Positions 7,542-15,352 of a stretch of DNA of 19,151 nt are shown piece by piece. Numbering within the stretch: the stretch's first letter is position 1; each line of letters opens with the position of its first letter. A program made the translations under genes and the position numbers. The stretch is from NCBI GenBank assembly GCA_015067125.1, contig SVNB01000020.1, positions 1 through 19,151 on the forward strand, read 5' to 3'. The notes under the pieces are model-generated. The model saw only the letters and a program-made list of their open reading frames with translations. It did no database searches and had not been told where the DNA came from. This DNA is from Oscillospiraceae bacterium (GTDB lineage Bacteria > Bacillota > Clostridia > Oscillospirales > Ruminococcaceae).

Positions 7542-9263
7542 ATGAAAAAGATTTTTAAAAACCTTTTGCCCTATAAAAACAGAATAATGGTTGCGCTGTT
7601 TTTTATGACTGTCGCCACGGTTTGCGATCTTATGCTCCCCACCATAATGAGCAATATCGTCGATAAGGGCATCCACCTTTCGGATATGGAATATATAAAG
7701 GCAAACTGCCTTAATATGTTTATCGTATCCCTTCTTGGCCTTGCAACTGTTATAATCGGAAGAAAATATACCTCCGAGATCGTTGCGGGATTTTGCTGTA
7801 ACCTTCGGCGTATGGTTTTTGCAAAAGTAAACACCATGACCTTCGGAGAAATGAACGAAATCGGCACAGCGGCACTTATTACCCGTTCCACCCACGATAC
7901 AGAAACCCTTGGCTGGATAGCTTCTGTTTTTTGCGGAAACATCATAACCATTCCTGTACTTTTTGTTGGCGGAGTAATACTTTCTTTTCAGAAAGATATT
8001 CTTCTTTCTCTTATTTTGCTTTTGTTTGTTCCGATAGTTTTTATCGTTGTAATCGCAGTAGGAAGAAAAATCGAACCTCTCTGGCGCATTTCCGATGAAT
8101 ATATCGACAAACAAAACGATATAATGCGCGAACGTCTTCGCGGAATCCGCGTTATCCGCGCTTTTGATAAAGAGGATCACGAGCACGAAAGAATTGCCGA
8201 AGCCACAAGAAAAATGGCCGAAAACATAATAAAATCCAACGTAAGCATGGGCGTTATCTCTCCTCTTGCGCTTTTTCTTCTTAACATTTCGGTCGTTCTG
8301 ATAGTATATATCGGCGCCGCAAGAATGGAAAACGGAACCAGCGCGGTTTCTGCCGGCGATATTTTTGCTATCATACAATATGTTACTCTTGTTATGACAA
8401 GCATTATAAATGCCGCTTTTGTTATTGTTATGATTCCTCACGCAAAGGTTGCCGCCGGACGCATCGGCGAAGTTATCTCCGCGGAAGGTATCGATGATAA
8501 AATTCCTGAAGAAGATCTGGAATTTTCCGGCGATATTGTTTTTGACCACGCAAGTTTTAAATACGAAGGAGCTTCTGAACCTGCGTTAAGCGACGTATCT
8601 TTTCATATCAAAGCGGGCGATAAAGTTTCTGTTATCGGCGGTACCGGCAGCGGAAAATCCACCCTTGTTTCGCTTATGCTGTGCTTTAGAATGCCAACCG
8701 AAGGAAAAGTTTTTTACGATGGAAGAAGCACCGATACTTTAAGCCACAAAACGGTTCGCAGAAACATAAGCTGCGTTCTTCAGAATTCCTCTATATATTC
8801 CGGAACAATAAAAGATAATATTCTTATGGGCAAACCCGGTGCAAGCGATGAAGAAATAGCGGAAGCCGCCGAAATTGCGGAATTTTCCGATTTTGTTTCC
8901 ACCCTTGATGACGGATTTGAGCACGAACTTAATCAATCCGGCAAAAACCTTTCCGGCGGACAAAAACAGCGTCTTTCCATCGCAAGGGCAATAGTAAAAA
9001 ATGCCCCGATCTATATTTTTGATGACAGTTTTTCCGCGCTGGATTTTCTTACGGAATCCAAACTGCGTACAAAACTTTCTTCAAAGGCAAAGGGCAAAAC
9101 CCAGATTATCATTACCCAGCGCGTAACTTCTGCCATGAACAGCGATATGATCCTTGTTATGGATAACGGAAGACTGGTGGATTCCGGAAAACATACCGAA
9201 CTTCTGGAACGCTGCAAAATATATCAGGAGATTTATGCCTCCCAGACAGGAGGTGCAAAATGA
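7542..9263 (+). CDS. ABC exporter half-transporter with degenerate ATP site (subunit 1)
   Basis: Membrane-spanning domain plus ATPase domain in one 573-residue chain, the usual size for bacterial half-exporters. The N-terminal 300 residues hold about six hydrophobic segments. In the ATPase domain, Walker A is GGTGSGKST (366-374), the Q-loop Gln is 414, and the signature is LSGGQ (470-474). Walker B reads YIFDDSFSALD, so the usual catalytic Glu is Asp495, and the H-loop reads IIITQR, with Gln in place of His. This D/Q pattern is the known degenerate-site subunit of heterodimeric exporters such as TM287/288 and BmrC/BmrD. It therefore needs the next gene's product for hydrolysis. The GAGGT ribosome site is four bases before ATG. 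Its stop overlaps the next start by four bases. Confidence 0.93.
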   Translation: MKKIFKNLLPYKNRIMVALFFMTVATVCDLMLPTIMSNIVDKGIHLSDMEYIKANCLNMFIVSLLGLATVIIGRKYTSEIVAGFCCNLRRMVFAKVNTMTFGEMNEIGTAALITRSTHDTETLGWIASVFCGNIITIPVLFVGGVILSFQKDILLSLILLLFVPIVFIVVIAVGRKIEPLWRISDEYIDKQNDIMRERLRGIRVIRAFDKEDHEHERIAEATRKMAENIIKSNVSMGVISPLALFLLNISVVLIVYIGAARMENGTSAVSAGDIFAIIQYVTLVMTSIINAAFVIVMIPHAKVAAGRIGEVISAEGIDDKIPEEDLEFSGDIVFDHASFKYEGASEPALSDVSFHIKAGDKVSVIGGTGSGKSTLVSLMLCFRMPTEGKVFYDGRSTDTLSHKTVRRNISCVLQNSSIYSGTIKDNILMGKPGASDEEIAEAAEIAEFSDFVSTLDDGFEHELNQSGKNLSGGQKQRLSIARAIVKNAPIYIFDDSFSALDFLTESKLRTKLSSKAKGKTQIIITQRVTSAMNSDMILVMDNGRLVDSGKHTELLERCKIYQEIYASQTGGAK

Positions 9264-11032
9264 TAGCCGAAAAGAAACAAAGCCGCGCAAAATCCCTTAT
9301 GCGCATTTTTAAAGAGGCAAAACCTATCTGGGGCTGGCTTTTGCTTTCGTGCACATTATGCTTGTTTTCTATAGTTTTTACAGTTGTTTCTCCCAAAATG
9401 CTGGGTGAACTTGTTCAGCATCTTTATGATTACTGGTCCGGTATTCTTATCACAGATAATTTTGTCGGACTTATTTTGCAGGGTGCCATTCCCCTTGCGG
9501 TTATATATCTTTTGTTAAGCCTTGTTAAGCTTGCCAATATGTATCTGCTTAATAACGTTGTTAGCCGCTATTTTACCTGCAATATAAGAATACGCATATC
9601 TGAAAAAATAAAGCGTTTGCCTGTAAAGTTTGTTGACTGTACACCGGTCGGAGAGATCCTTCGCCGCATGACTGACGATGTTTCTCATATGGGAACCTCC
9701 ATCCACACCATGATAGAAACCCTTTCCACCGGTTTTTTGCAGATTCTGGTTATAACTGTTGTTATGTTTTTTGAAGACTGGCGGCTTTCCATTGCCGTTC
9801 TTGTTATAACCCCGGTTTCGGTATATCTTTCTTCAAAAATTTCTGCCATGAGTATGAAGTATTTTCACGAAATGTTCACGGAATCCGGCAAACTTAACTC
9901 CATTGTGGAAGAAAGCTATACAAACTATGCCACTACAAAGGCGTATAACTGGGAAGCAGAAACCCTTCGCCGTCACGAGGAAATAAATATCCGTCAGCGC
10001 GATGCGGAATATAAGGCCACGTTTATTTCTTCCGCAGTACGCCCCTGCATTGCATTTACAAACTCTTTGGCATATATTGCCGTAAACCTTCTTGGCGGAT
10101 GGCTTATTCTTAACGAAGGCGTTTCCGTCGGCACCATTGTTACCATTGTGCTTTTTGCAAAACAGATAGCCGCTCCTCTGGAGCAGATTGCGGAAGGCCT
10201 TGGAGACGTTCAGCGCGCCATCACTTCTTCCGAAAGGGTTTTTGCTTTGCTTGACCTTGAAGAAGAAATTCCCGATAACGGCAGCTTTGATAAAGAATCC
10301 GTGCTTGGCGACGTAAAATTTGAAAACGTGGATTTTTCTTATGATGAAAACAAGCCTCTTATCAAAAATCTGAATCTTGATATAAAGCACGGACAGAATA
10401 TCGCCATAGTAGGCCCGACCGGCGCGGGCAAAACCACAATAGTAAATCTGCTTATGCGTTTTTATGACCCGCAAAGCGGAAAAATAACCATAGACGGCAG
10501 GGATATCGCAGAAATTTCCCGCGAGGAAGTTCGCGGACTTTTCGGAATGGTTCTTCAGGATACATGGCTTTTTAACGGTACTGTTGCGGATAATATTTCG
10601 TACGGAAAACCCGAAGCCACCCGCGAAGAAATAATCACCGCCTGTGACGAAGCTTATTGCGACCACTTTATCCGCACCCTTCCCCAGGGTTACGATACCG
10701 TGATCGGCGACGATACCACCAATATTTCCGGAGGGCAAAAACAGCTTTTAACCATAGCAAGGGCACTTTTGGCCAACCACAGGCTGCTGATTCTTGACGA
10801 AGCGACTTCCAACGTGGATACCCGTACCGAAATTCTTATTCAGAAAGCCATGGATAAACTTATGGCAGGCAAAACCTGTTTTGTAATTGCCCACAGACTT
10901 TCCACGATCGTGGATTCTGACCTTATTCTTGTAATCAACGACGGAAAAATTGTAGAAACCGGAAAGCACGAAGAGCTTCTTGCCAAAAAAGGCTTTTATT
11001 ACGAAATTTACAACAGCCAGTACGCTGTATAA
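9260..11032 (+). CDS. ABC exporter half-transporter with canonical ATP site (subunit 2)
   Basis: Partner of the preceding subunit, 590 residues, membrane domain followed by ATPase. All catalytic elements are standard: Walker A GPTGAGKT (385-392), Q-loop Gln433, signature ISGGQ (489-493), Walker B LLILDEATSNVD with D513 and catalytic E514, and H-loop His545 in FVIAHRLST. With subunit 1 it would form a heterodimer with one working and one degenerate ATP site, the arrangement known from multidrug and lipid exporters. The substrate cannot be told. ATG overlaps the previous stop (ATGA), and the preceding GGAGG lies in the end of subunit 1 (CAGGAGGTGCAAAATG). The phosphodiesterase gene follows 16 bases after the stop with no terminator between. 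Confidence 0.94.
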   Translation: MIAEKKQSRAKSLMRIFKEAKPIWGWLLLSCTLCLFSIVFTVVSPKMLGELVQHLYDYWSGILITDNFVGLILQGAIPLAVIYLLLSLVKLANMYLLNNVVSRYFTCNIRIRISEKIKRLPVKFVDCTPVGEILRRMTDDVSHMGTSIHTMIETLSTGFLQILVITVVMFFEDWRLSIAVLVITPVSVYLSSKISAMSMKYFHEMFTESGKLNSIVEESYTNYATTKAYNWEAETLRRHEEINIRQRDAEYKATFISSAVRPCIAFTNSLAYIAVNLLGGWLILNEGVSVGTIVTIVLFAKQIAAPLEQIAEGLGDVQRAITSSERVFALLDLEEEIPDNGSFDKESVLGDVKFENVDFSYDENKPLIKNLNLDIKHGQNIAIVGPTGAGKTTIVNLLMRFYDPQSGKITIDGRDIAEISREEVRGLFGMVLQDTWLFNGTVADNISYGKPEATREEIITACDEAYCDHFIRTLPQGYDTVIGDDTTNISGGQKQLLTIARALLANHRLLILDEATSNVDTRTEILIQKAMDKLMAGKTCFVIAHRLSTIVDSDLILVINDGKIVETGKHEELLAKKGFYYEIYNSQYAV

Positions 11033-11048
11033 AGAAGAGGTGTGCTTA

Positions 11049-11822
11049 ATGCAGAACAAAGTTCTTATGATCCTTTGCGACGGAATGAGACCGGATGCCG
11101 TTTTAAAATGCGGCCACCCATTTGCAAAAAAACTTATGAGCACCGCGCGCTACAATCCGAATGCTCAAACGGTTTTCCCTTCCTGGACTTTGCCCTGCCA
11201 TTTTTCGCTTTTTACAAGCAGAATGCCCGATGAGCACGGTATTTTCGGCAACACCTATGTTCCCGCAGAACGCAAAGGACTTTTCGAGCAGCTGCGCGAC
11301 AGCGGAAAATCCACCTCCTTTTTTTACAGCTGGGGCGAGCTTAAAGATCTTTATCAGCCCTATTCCCTTTGCTACGGAAAATTTGTTTCGGAAGAATATT
11401 TTCCTCACGGAAAAGTAACCGAACTTCTGGAAGAAGATTGCGAACAGTTTATAAACGAATATAATCCGGATTTTGCTTTTCTCTATCTTGAAACAACGGA
11501 CAGCATCGGGCACGAAATCGGCTGGGGCACGGAAGAATACTATAAGGCCGCGCATCACTCCTTTGGTCTTATCGAAAAAATCTGCGGCAACATTCCAGAT
11601 GATTATTCCGTTATTGTTCTTGCGGACCACGGAGGCCATGACCGCACTCACGGCACCGCAGACCCCATTGATATGACCATTCCCTTGTTCATTAAAACAG
11701 ATTTCGCCGTTGACGAAGACAAATTTGCCAAAGCAAACATAATTGATATCGCGCCCACAATATGCGATATCATCGGCATTGCGTCTTCCAAAGAATGGAA
11801 AGGAAAAAGCCTTATAAAATGA
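11049..11822 (+). CDS. Alkaline-phosphatase-superfamily phosphodiesterase/nucleotide pyrophosphatase
   Basis: A 257-residue enzyme of the type I phosphodiesterase/nucleotide pyrophosphatase branch, which cleaves phosphodiester or phosphoanhydride bonds at a two-zinc site. The likely metal and nucleophile residues are D11 in LCDGMRPD, the nucleophile T47 in FPSWTLPCH, D151 and H155 in TTDSIGHEIG, D193 and H194 in ADHGGHD, and H201 in RTHGTAD. No signal peptide or membrane helix is visible, so it appears cytoplasmic, unlike many secreted relatives. Open frame extends upstream into the ABC gene, but ATG at 11049 is fixed by GAGG eight bases before it. It is the third gene of the exporter operon, which may mean its substrate is linked to what the exporter moves; this is inference. 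A terminator follows immediately. Confidence 0.88.
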   Translation: MQNKVLMILCDGMRPDAVLKCGHPFAKKLMSTARYNPNAQTVFPSWTLPCHFSLFTSRMPDEHGIFGNTYVPAERKGLFEQLRDSGKSTSFFYSWGELKDLYQPYSLCYGKFVSEEYFPHGKVTELLEEDCEQFINEYNPDFAFLYLETTDSIGHEIGWGTEEYYKAAHHSFGLIEKICGNIPDDYSVIVLADHGGHDRTHGTADPIDMTIPLFIKTDFAVDEDKFAKANIIDIAPTICDIIGIASSKEWKGKSLIK

Positions 11823-11824
11823 AG

Positions 11825-11853
11825 AACGGGCACCGAAAACGGTGCCTGTTTTT
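11825..11853 (+). terminator. Rho-independent terminator of the ABC operon
   Basis: AACGGGCACCG pairs with CGGTGCCTGTT (one G-T wobble) around an AAAA loop and is followed by a T run. It starts three bases after the stop codon. Confidence 0.9.
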
Positions 11854-11878
11854 GTTTATAAACAAGCCTCTGCGCTGT

Positions 11879-12766
11879 TTACATATATCCGGTATTTAAA
11901 GCCCTGCTGTATGCGGTATCTCTTTCCGGTTCTTCAAATCCCCTGCCGGTGGAATGTTTTCCATTGACATTGCTTTGATTTTGTGGTAGATTACTTTCAG
12001 GATTGATATATGTGAGCGAGCCTCGATCAGAAATGATTGAAGGCACGACGCCGCTATCAATCCTTTTTGTATTACTTAAAGCATACAAGATTTTTCTATT
12101 TCTTCCGTCTGCAATATTTAATGTTGTAACATAAACATTCCCTTTGTGGTCAACAATATATGCTTCTCTATATATCCACCCATTTTCATCTAACCACTGA
12201 TGATTATTTTCACCAGTGGTTTTTTCATTTTGAGTAACTTGAAGTAATTCTGGAAGATGAACAATTTCAAGAGCCTTTATATTATCTCCATTTGTACGTG
12301 CAATTTTATCAAGAACCTTATGGCTGTTTTTTGCTCCGTCTTTTATAACTCTGTTATTAGCTTTTGCAAAGTAAATCGATTCTGCATTTCCATTCTTGTC
12401 AAAAACAGTAACATTTTTCCCTGCAAAATTATTGTAAACATACTTTTGTAATATTTTGTTCCATTCTCTCGGAGCTTTACCGTCAAATATATTTGTATCA
12501 AGCAAAACGCCCTGCCCATAATTTGGAATATTCACAATAGAATACTGCTCCGCTCCCGCTCCGGCGGTTTCTCCTCTTGTTGCAAGTGCTTTTTTATAAA
12601 GCTTTTCCGCTTCAAGAAAGAATTTCTGTTCCTTTGTGCCTTTAAGCTTTACGATCATGTCCGATATCCAGTATCTTATCCGCTCAAAAAGCGTCGGGTC
12701 CGTGTTGCAAAGCCTTTCAATGGCTTTCTCATCACTAAAAAGATGTTCCTCCGCAAACTTCGCCAC
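11879..12766 (-). pseudogene. C-terminal remnant of a phage/integrative-element protein with likely nuclease-toxin domain
   Basis: An open frame of 295 codons on the opposite strand to its neighbours. Its first 60 codons (AEEHLFSDEKAIERL, then ERIRYWISDMIVKLKGT and AEKLYKKAL) resemble a helical segment that recurs late in very large multi-domain phage and conjugative-element proteins. The later part (about 90-240), with ALEIVHLPELLQV, a central W-rich strand pair, TLNIADGR and ILYALSNTKRIDSG, resembles the phage Barnase-EndoU-ColicinE5/D-RelE-like (PBECR) nuclease domains; this is recognition by eye. The frame opens at GTG 12766 with no ribosome site and an in-frame TAG two codons upstream, so it looks cut off from its N-terminal part. 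No terminator or partner mobile-element gene is present. It could still be expressed as a small toxin-like protein, but no immunity gene is seen beside it. Confidence 0.6.
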
Positions 12767-12809
12767 TATCTATCTTTTCGCAGGGTTTTTATTTTATTGA
12801 TTTACACCC

Positions 12810-12838
12810 TTTTCAAAAATCCTCTTATGTGCTATTAT
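12810..12838 (+). promoter_or_regulatory. Promoter with extended -10 for the PHP-Lrp-aminotransferase-ispE operon
   Basis: TTTTCA (12810-12815), 17 bp, TATTAT (12833-12838) preceded by TGC, giving ATGTGCTATTAT. It is the third extended -10 of the same form in the window. Confidence 0.6.
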
Positions 12839-12866
12839 AAAGTATTATAGAAAGAGGGCGATCTTT

Positions 12867-13688
12867 ATGTATCATCAAAAAAGATTTGACGGTCATGTTC
12901 ACAGCGATTGTTCGCCAAGGGGCGTGGATTCTGTTATGAGCCTTTGCGAACAGGCCGTTCACAGGGGACTTTTTGGCTTTGCCGTTACAGATTGCTGCGA
13001 TTGCGACCGTTTTGATGAAATGCAGTTTGCCGAAAGAGTGCGCGAATCCATTTACTGCGTCTATAAGGCCCGCTCCGTATTCGAAGATTCCCTTATTATT
13101 TCCAACGGAATAGAAGTTGGTCAGCCGCTTGATAACATCGGCAAGGCCGACAGAATAATCAATAATTTTCCTTTCGATATAGTTGCCGCTTCTGTAAAAA
13201 AGTATCCGGACGGAAGAAAATTAAGCGAGGTAAACTATTCCGAACTTTCTGAAAACGAAATAATAAGGCATCTGGAATATTACTATAAACTGCTTTACGA
13301 AACTGTAAAATGGGAAAATTTTGACGTTTTAAGCCAGCTTACCCTTCCTATGCGGTACGTTAACAGCGAAAGCGCACCATATTTTTCCATCCGCCACTGT
13401 GATGATATAATCGAAGCTATTCTTAAAAAGCTTGCGGAAGACGGAAAAGCTTTGGAAGTAAACACTTCTGCCATGCGCGGCAAGCTTAATATGATTCTTC
13501 CTCCGGTAAGATATCTGCGTATGTTCCGCGAACTTGGCGGAGAATTTATAACCGTCGGTTCCGGAGCACACAGTTGCAGCAGCATAGGTTCCGATTTAAG
13601 CGAAGGAATAAGCCTTGTTAACGAAGCGGGTTTTTCTTCATACTGCTATTATGAAAAACGCAAACCTGTTTTAATAAATATTGATTAA
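12867..13688 (+). CDS. PHP-domain protein, histidinol-phosphatase-like, metal site degenerate
   Basis: A 273-residue protein that follows the PHP-type histidinol phosphatase (HisJ/HisK) layout from end to end, including LEVNTSAMR (about 196-204), RELGGEFITVGS (221-232) and the final YEKRKP. Several expected metal ligands are replaced. DGHVH (H10, H12) and E83 in GIEVG remain, but the usual TDH is TDC (C43), GSVH is ASVK (K111), GHLD is SQLT (Q157, T159), and GSDAH is GSGAH (G233, H235 kept). A trinuclear phosphatase site therefore looks impossible; the protein may be a pseudoenzyme with a binding or regulatory role, or have another activity. ATG follows GAGGG by eight bases. It is the first gene of an operon with a regulator, an aminotransferase and ispE; no other histidine-synthesis gene is nearby. 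Confidence 0.82.
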   Translation: MYHQKRFDGHVHSDCSPRGVDSVMSLCEQAVHRGLFGFAVTDCCDCDRFDEMQFAERVRESIYCVYKARSVFEDSLIISNGIEVGQPLDNIGKADRIINNFPFDIVAASVKKYPDGRKLSEVNYSELSENEIIRHLEYYYKLLYETVKWENFDVLSQLTLPMRYVNSESAPYFSIRHCDDIIEAILKKLAEDGKALEVNTSAMRGKLNMILPPVRYLRMFRELGGEFITVGSGAHSCSSIGSDLSEGISLVNEAGFSSYCYYEKRKPVLINID

Positions 13689-13701
13689 AGGAGAATGTAT
13701 T

Positions 13702-14187
13702 ATGGATCAGCTTCTTAAACTTCTTGAACAGAACGCAAAACTTGATAACGAACAGCTTTCCGCCATTCTTGGAAAAAACGAAGAAGAAATAGCAGAAGCA
13801 ATTAAGGAATATGAACGCGAACACGTTATTATCGGCTATAATGCTCTTGTTAACTGGGAAAAAATCGATCCCAACGACTGCACTGCCGTTATCGAACTTA
13901 AAGTTCAGCCCAAACGCGATTACGGCTATGACGAAATTGCCGCCGAAATAATGAACTTTGACGAAGTTCAGACCGTATGGCTTATGAGCAGTTCCAGCTA
14001 TGACCTTTCTGTTATTGTGCGCGGACACAGCTTTAAAGATATTTCCATGTTTGTGGCAAAACGCCTTGCAACACTTGATTCCGTAACATCTACCGCCACA
14101 AACTTTGTTCTTAAACGCTATAAAGAACATTTCTTTAGATTTGAAGACCAGGTAAAAGACGAGAGGAGGCACCTTAATATTGATTGA
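13702..14187 (+). CDS. Lrp/AsnC-family transcriptional regulator
   Basis: A 161-residue regulator with an N-terminal winged-helix part (about 1-45, LLKLLEQNAKLDNEQLSAIL onward, ending in EREHVIIGYNALVNW) and a C-terminal RAM/ligand-binding domain (about 57-140, CTAVIELKVQP to SVTSTATNFVLKRYKEHFF). Family members bind DNA as dimers to octamers and usually sense amino acids. The start is ATG 13702, since AAAGGAG (which overlaps the previous stop) lies eight bases before it. It overlaps the following aminotransferase by eight bases, so the pair is almost surely co-translated, and an amino acid handled by that enzyme is the natural candidate effector. The target promoter may be that of its own operon; no operator could be identified. 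Confidence 0.92.
   Translation: MDQLLKLLEQNAKLDNEQLSAILGKNEEEIAEAIKEYEREHVIIGYNALVNWEKIDPNDCTAVIELKVQPKRDYGYDEIAAEIMNFDEVQTVWLMSSSSYDLSVIVRGHSFKDISMFVAKRLATLDSVTSTATNFVLKRYKEHFFRFEDQVKDERRHLNID
14164..14169 (+). promoter_or_regulatory. Ribosome site deciding the TTG start of the aminotransferase
   Basis: AGGAGG inside the end of the regulator gene lies ten bases before TTG at 14180. No ATG or GTG is available in frame near it. Confidence 0.75.
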
Positions 14188-15352
14188 TTACAGCAAAGTT
14201 CTTTCCGAAAAGGTTGCCGAACTCAAGCCTTCCGGAATACGCAAATTTTTTGACCTTGCGGCTGAAGTAAAAGACGTTATCGCTCTTACCATCGGCGAAC
14301 CGGATTTTAAAACTCCTTGGCATATCCGCGAAGCCGGTATAGATTCCCTAAAAAAAGGCCGCACCTGGTACACCGCCAATGCAGGCCTTGCAGAACTGCG
14401 CGAAGAAGCTTCCAAATATCTTAAACGCAGATTTGATCTTGAATATGATTCCAAAGACATTTTTATCACCGTAGGCGGTTCCGAGGCCATTGATCTTACC
14501 ATACGCGCCATTATTGATAACGGTGACGAAATGCTTTTGCCAATTCCTTCTTTTGTGTGTTACGACCCTATCTGCCGTCTTGCCGGCGGCAGCGTTGTTA
14601 CCATAGAAACCAAGCGCGAAAACGATTTTCGCCTTACCGCGGACGAGCTGCGCGCTGCAATTACCCCTAAAACAAAGCTTCTTGTTCTTCCCTTCCCCAA
14701 CAACCCCACCGGCGCGGTTATGAGAAGGGAACATCTTGAAGAAATTGCGGAAGTTTTGCGCGGAACGGATATTATGGTGCTTTCTGACGAAATTTACGCA
14801 GAACTTACCTATGGCGGCAAACGCCACGTTTCCATTGCGGAAATCGAAGGTATGAAAGAACGCACTATAATTGTAAACGGCTTTTCCAAAGCTTATGCCA
14901 TGACAGGCTGGCGCCTTGGCTACGTTGCAGGACCTTCCCCGATAATTCAGCAGATGCTTAAAATACATCAGTATGCTATTATGAGCTCTCCTACCACAAG
15001 CCAGTATGCGGCTGTTGTTGCAATGCGTGACTGCGATAACGAAGTTGAGGATATGAAACGCCAGTACGATATGAGAAGGCGTTATCTTGTAAAAGCTTTT
15101 AACGATATGGGACTTGACTGCTTTACGCCCGAGGGTGCATTTTATGTATTCCCCTGCATAAAATCCACAGGACTTTCTTCGGAAGAATTTTGCGAAAAAC
15201 TTCTTCACAGCAAAAAAGTCGCGGTGGTTCCCGGCGGAGCGTTTGGCGCTTCCGGTGAAGGATTTGTCCGCGTTTCCTATTCCTATTCTCTCGATCATCT
15301 TATGGAAGCGGTAAAACGCATCAAAGAATTTATCGAGGAACTTGAAAAATGA
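14180..15352 (+). CDS. PLP-dependent aminotransferase, class I/II fold
   Basis: A 390-residue cytoplasmic aminotransferase of the AspC/PatA-like group that moves an amino group between an amino acid and a 2-oxoacid. PLP-site elements are all present: the glycine-rich VGGSEAID (98-105), PNNPTG (173-178, Asn175), SDEIYAEL (Asp203 contacting the pyridine nitrogen, Tyr206), the Schiff-base Lys237 in GFSKAYAMTGWRLGY with Arg245, and a C-terminal substrate-carboxylate Arg in GFVRVSYS. The substrate cannot be assigned; aspartate, aromatic or other amino acids are possible. It begins with TTG, eight bases inside the Lrp-type gene, behind a strong AGGAGG. Its stop overlaps the start of ispE by four bases, so three genes are translationally linked. 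Confidence 0.93.
   Translation: MIDYSKVLSEKVAELKPSGIRKFFDLAAEVKDVIALTIGEPDFKTPWHIREAGIDSLKKGRTWYTANAGLAELREEASKYLKRRFDLEYDSKDIFITVGGSEAIDLTIRAIIDNGDEMLLPIPSFVCYDPICRLAGGSVVTIETKRENDFRLTADELRAAITPKTKLLVLPFPNNPTGAVMRREHLEEIAEVLRGTDIMVLSDEIYAELTYGGKRHVSIAEIEGMKERTIIVNGFSKAYAMTGWRLGYVAGPSPIIQQMLKIHQYAIMSSPTTSQYAAVVAMRDCDNEVEDMKRQYDMRRRYLVKAFNDMGLDCFTPEGAFYVFPCIKSTGLSSEEFCEKLLHSKKVAVVPGGAFGASGEGFVRVSYSYSLDHLMEAVKRIKEFIEELEK

Noticed and set aside
12257..12451. A small plus-strand frame inside the remnant as an immunity gene for the toxin-like domain
   Set aside because: It has no ribosome site, is fully antisense to the remnant, and its product is a compositional shadow.
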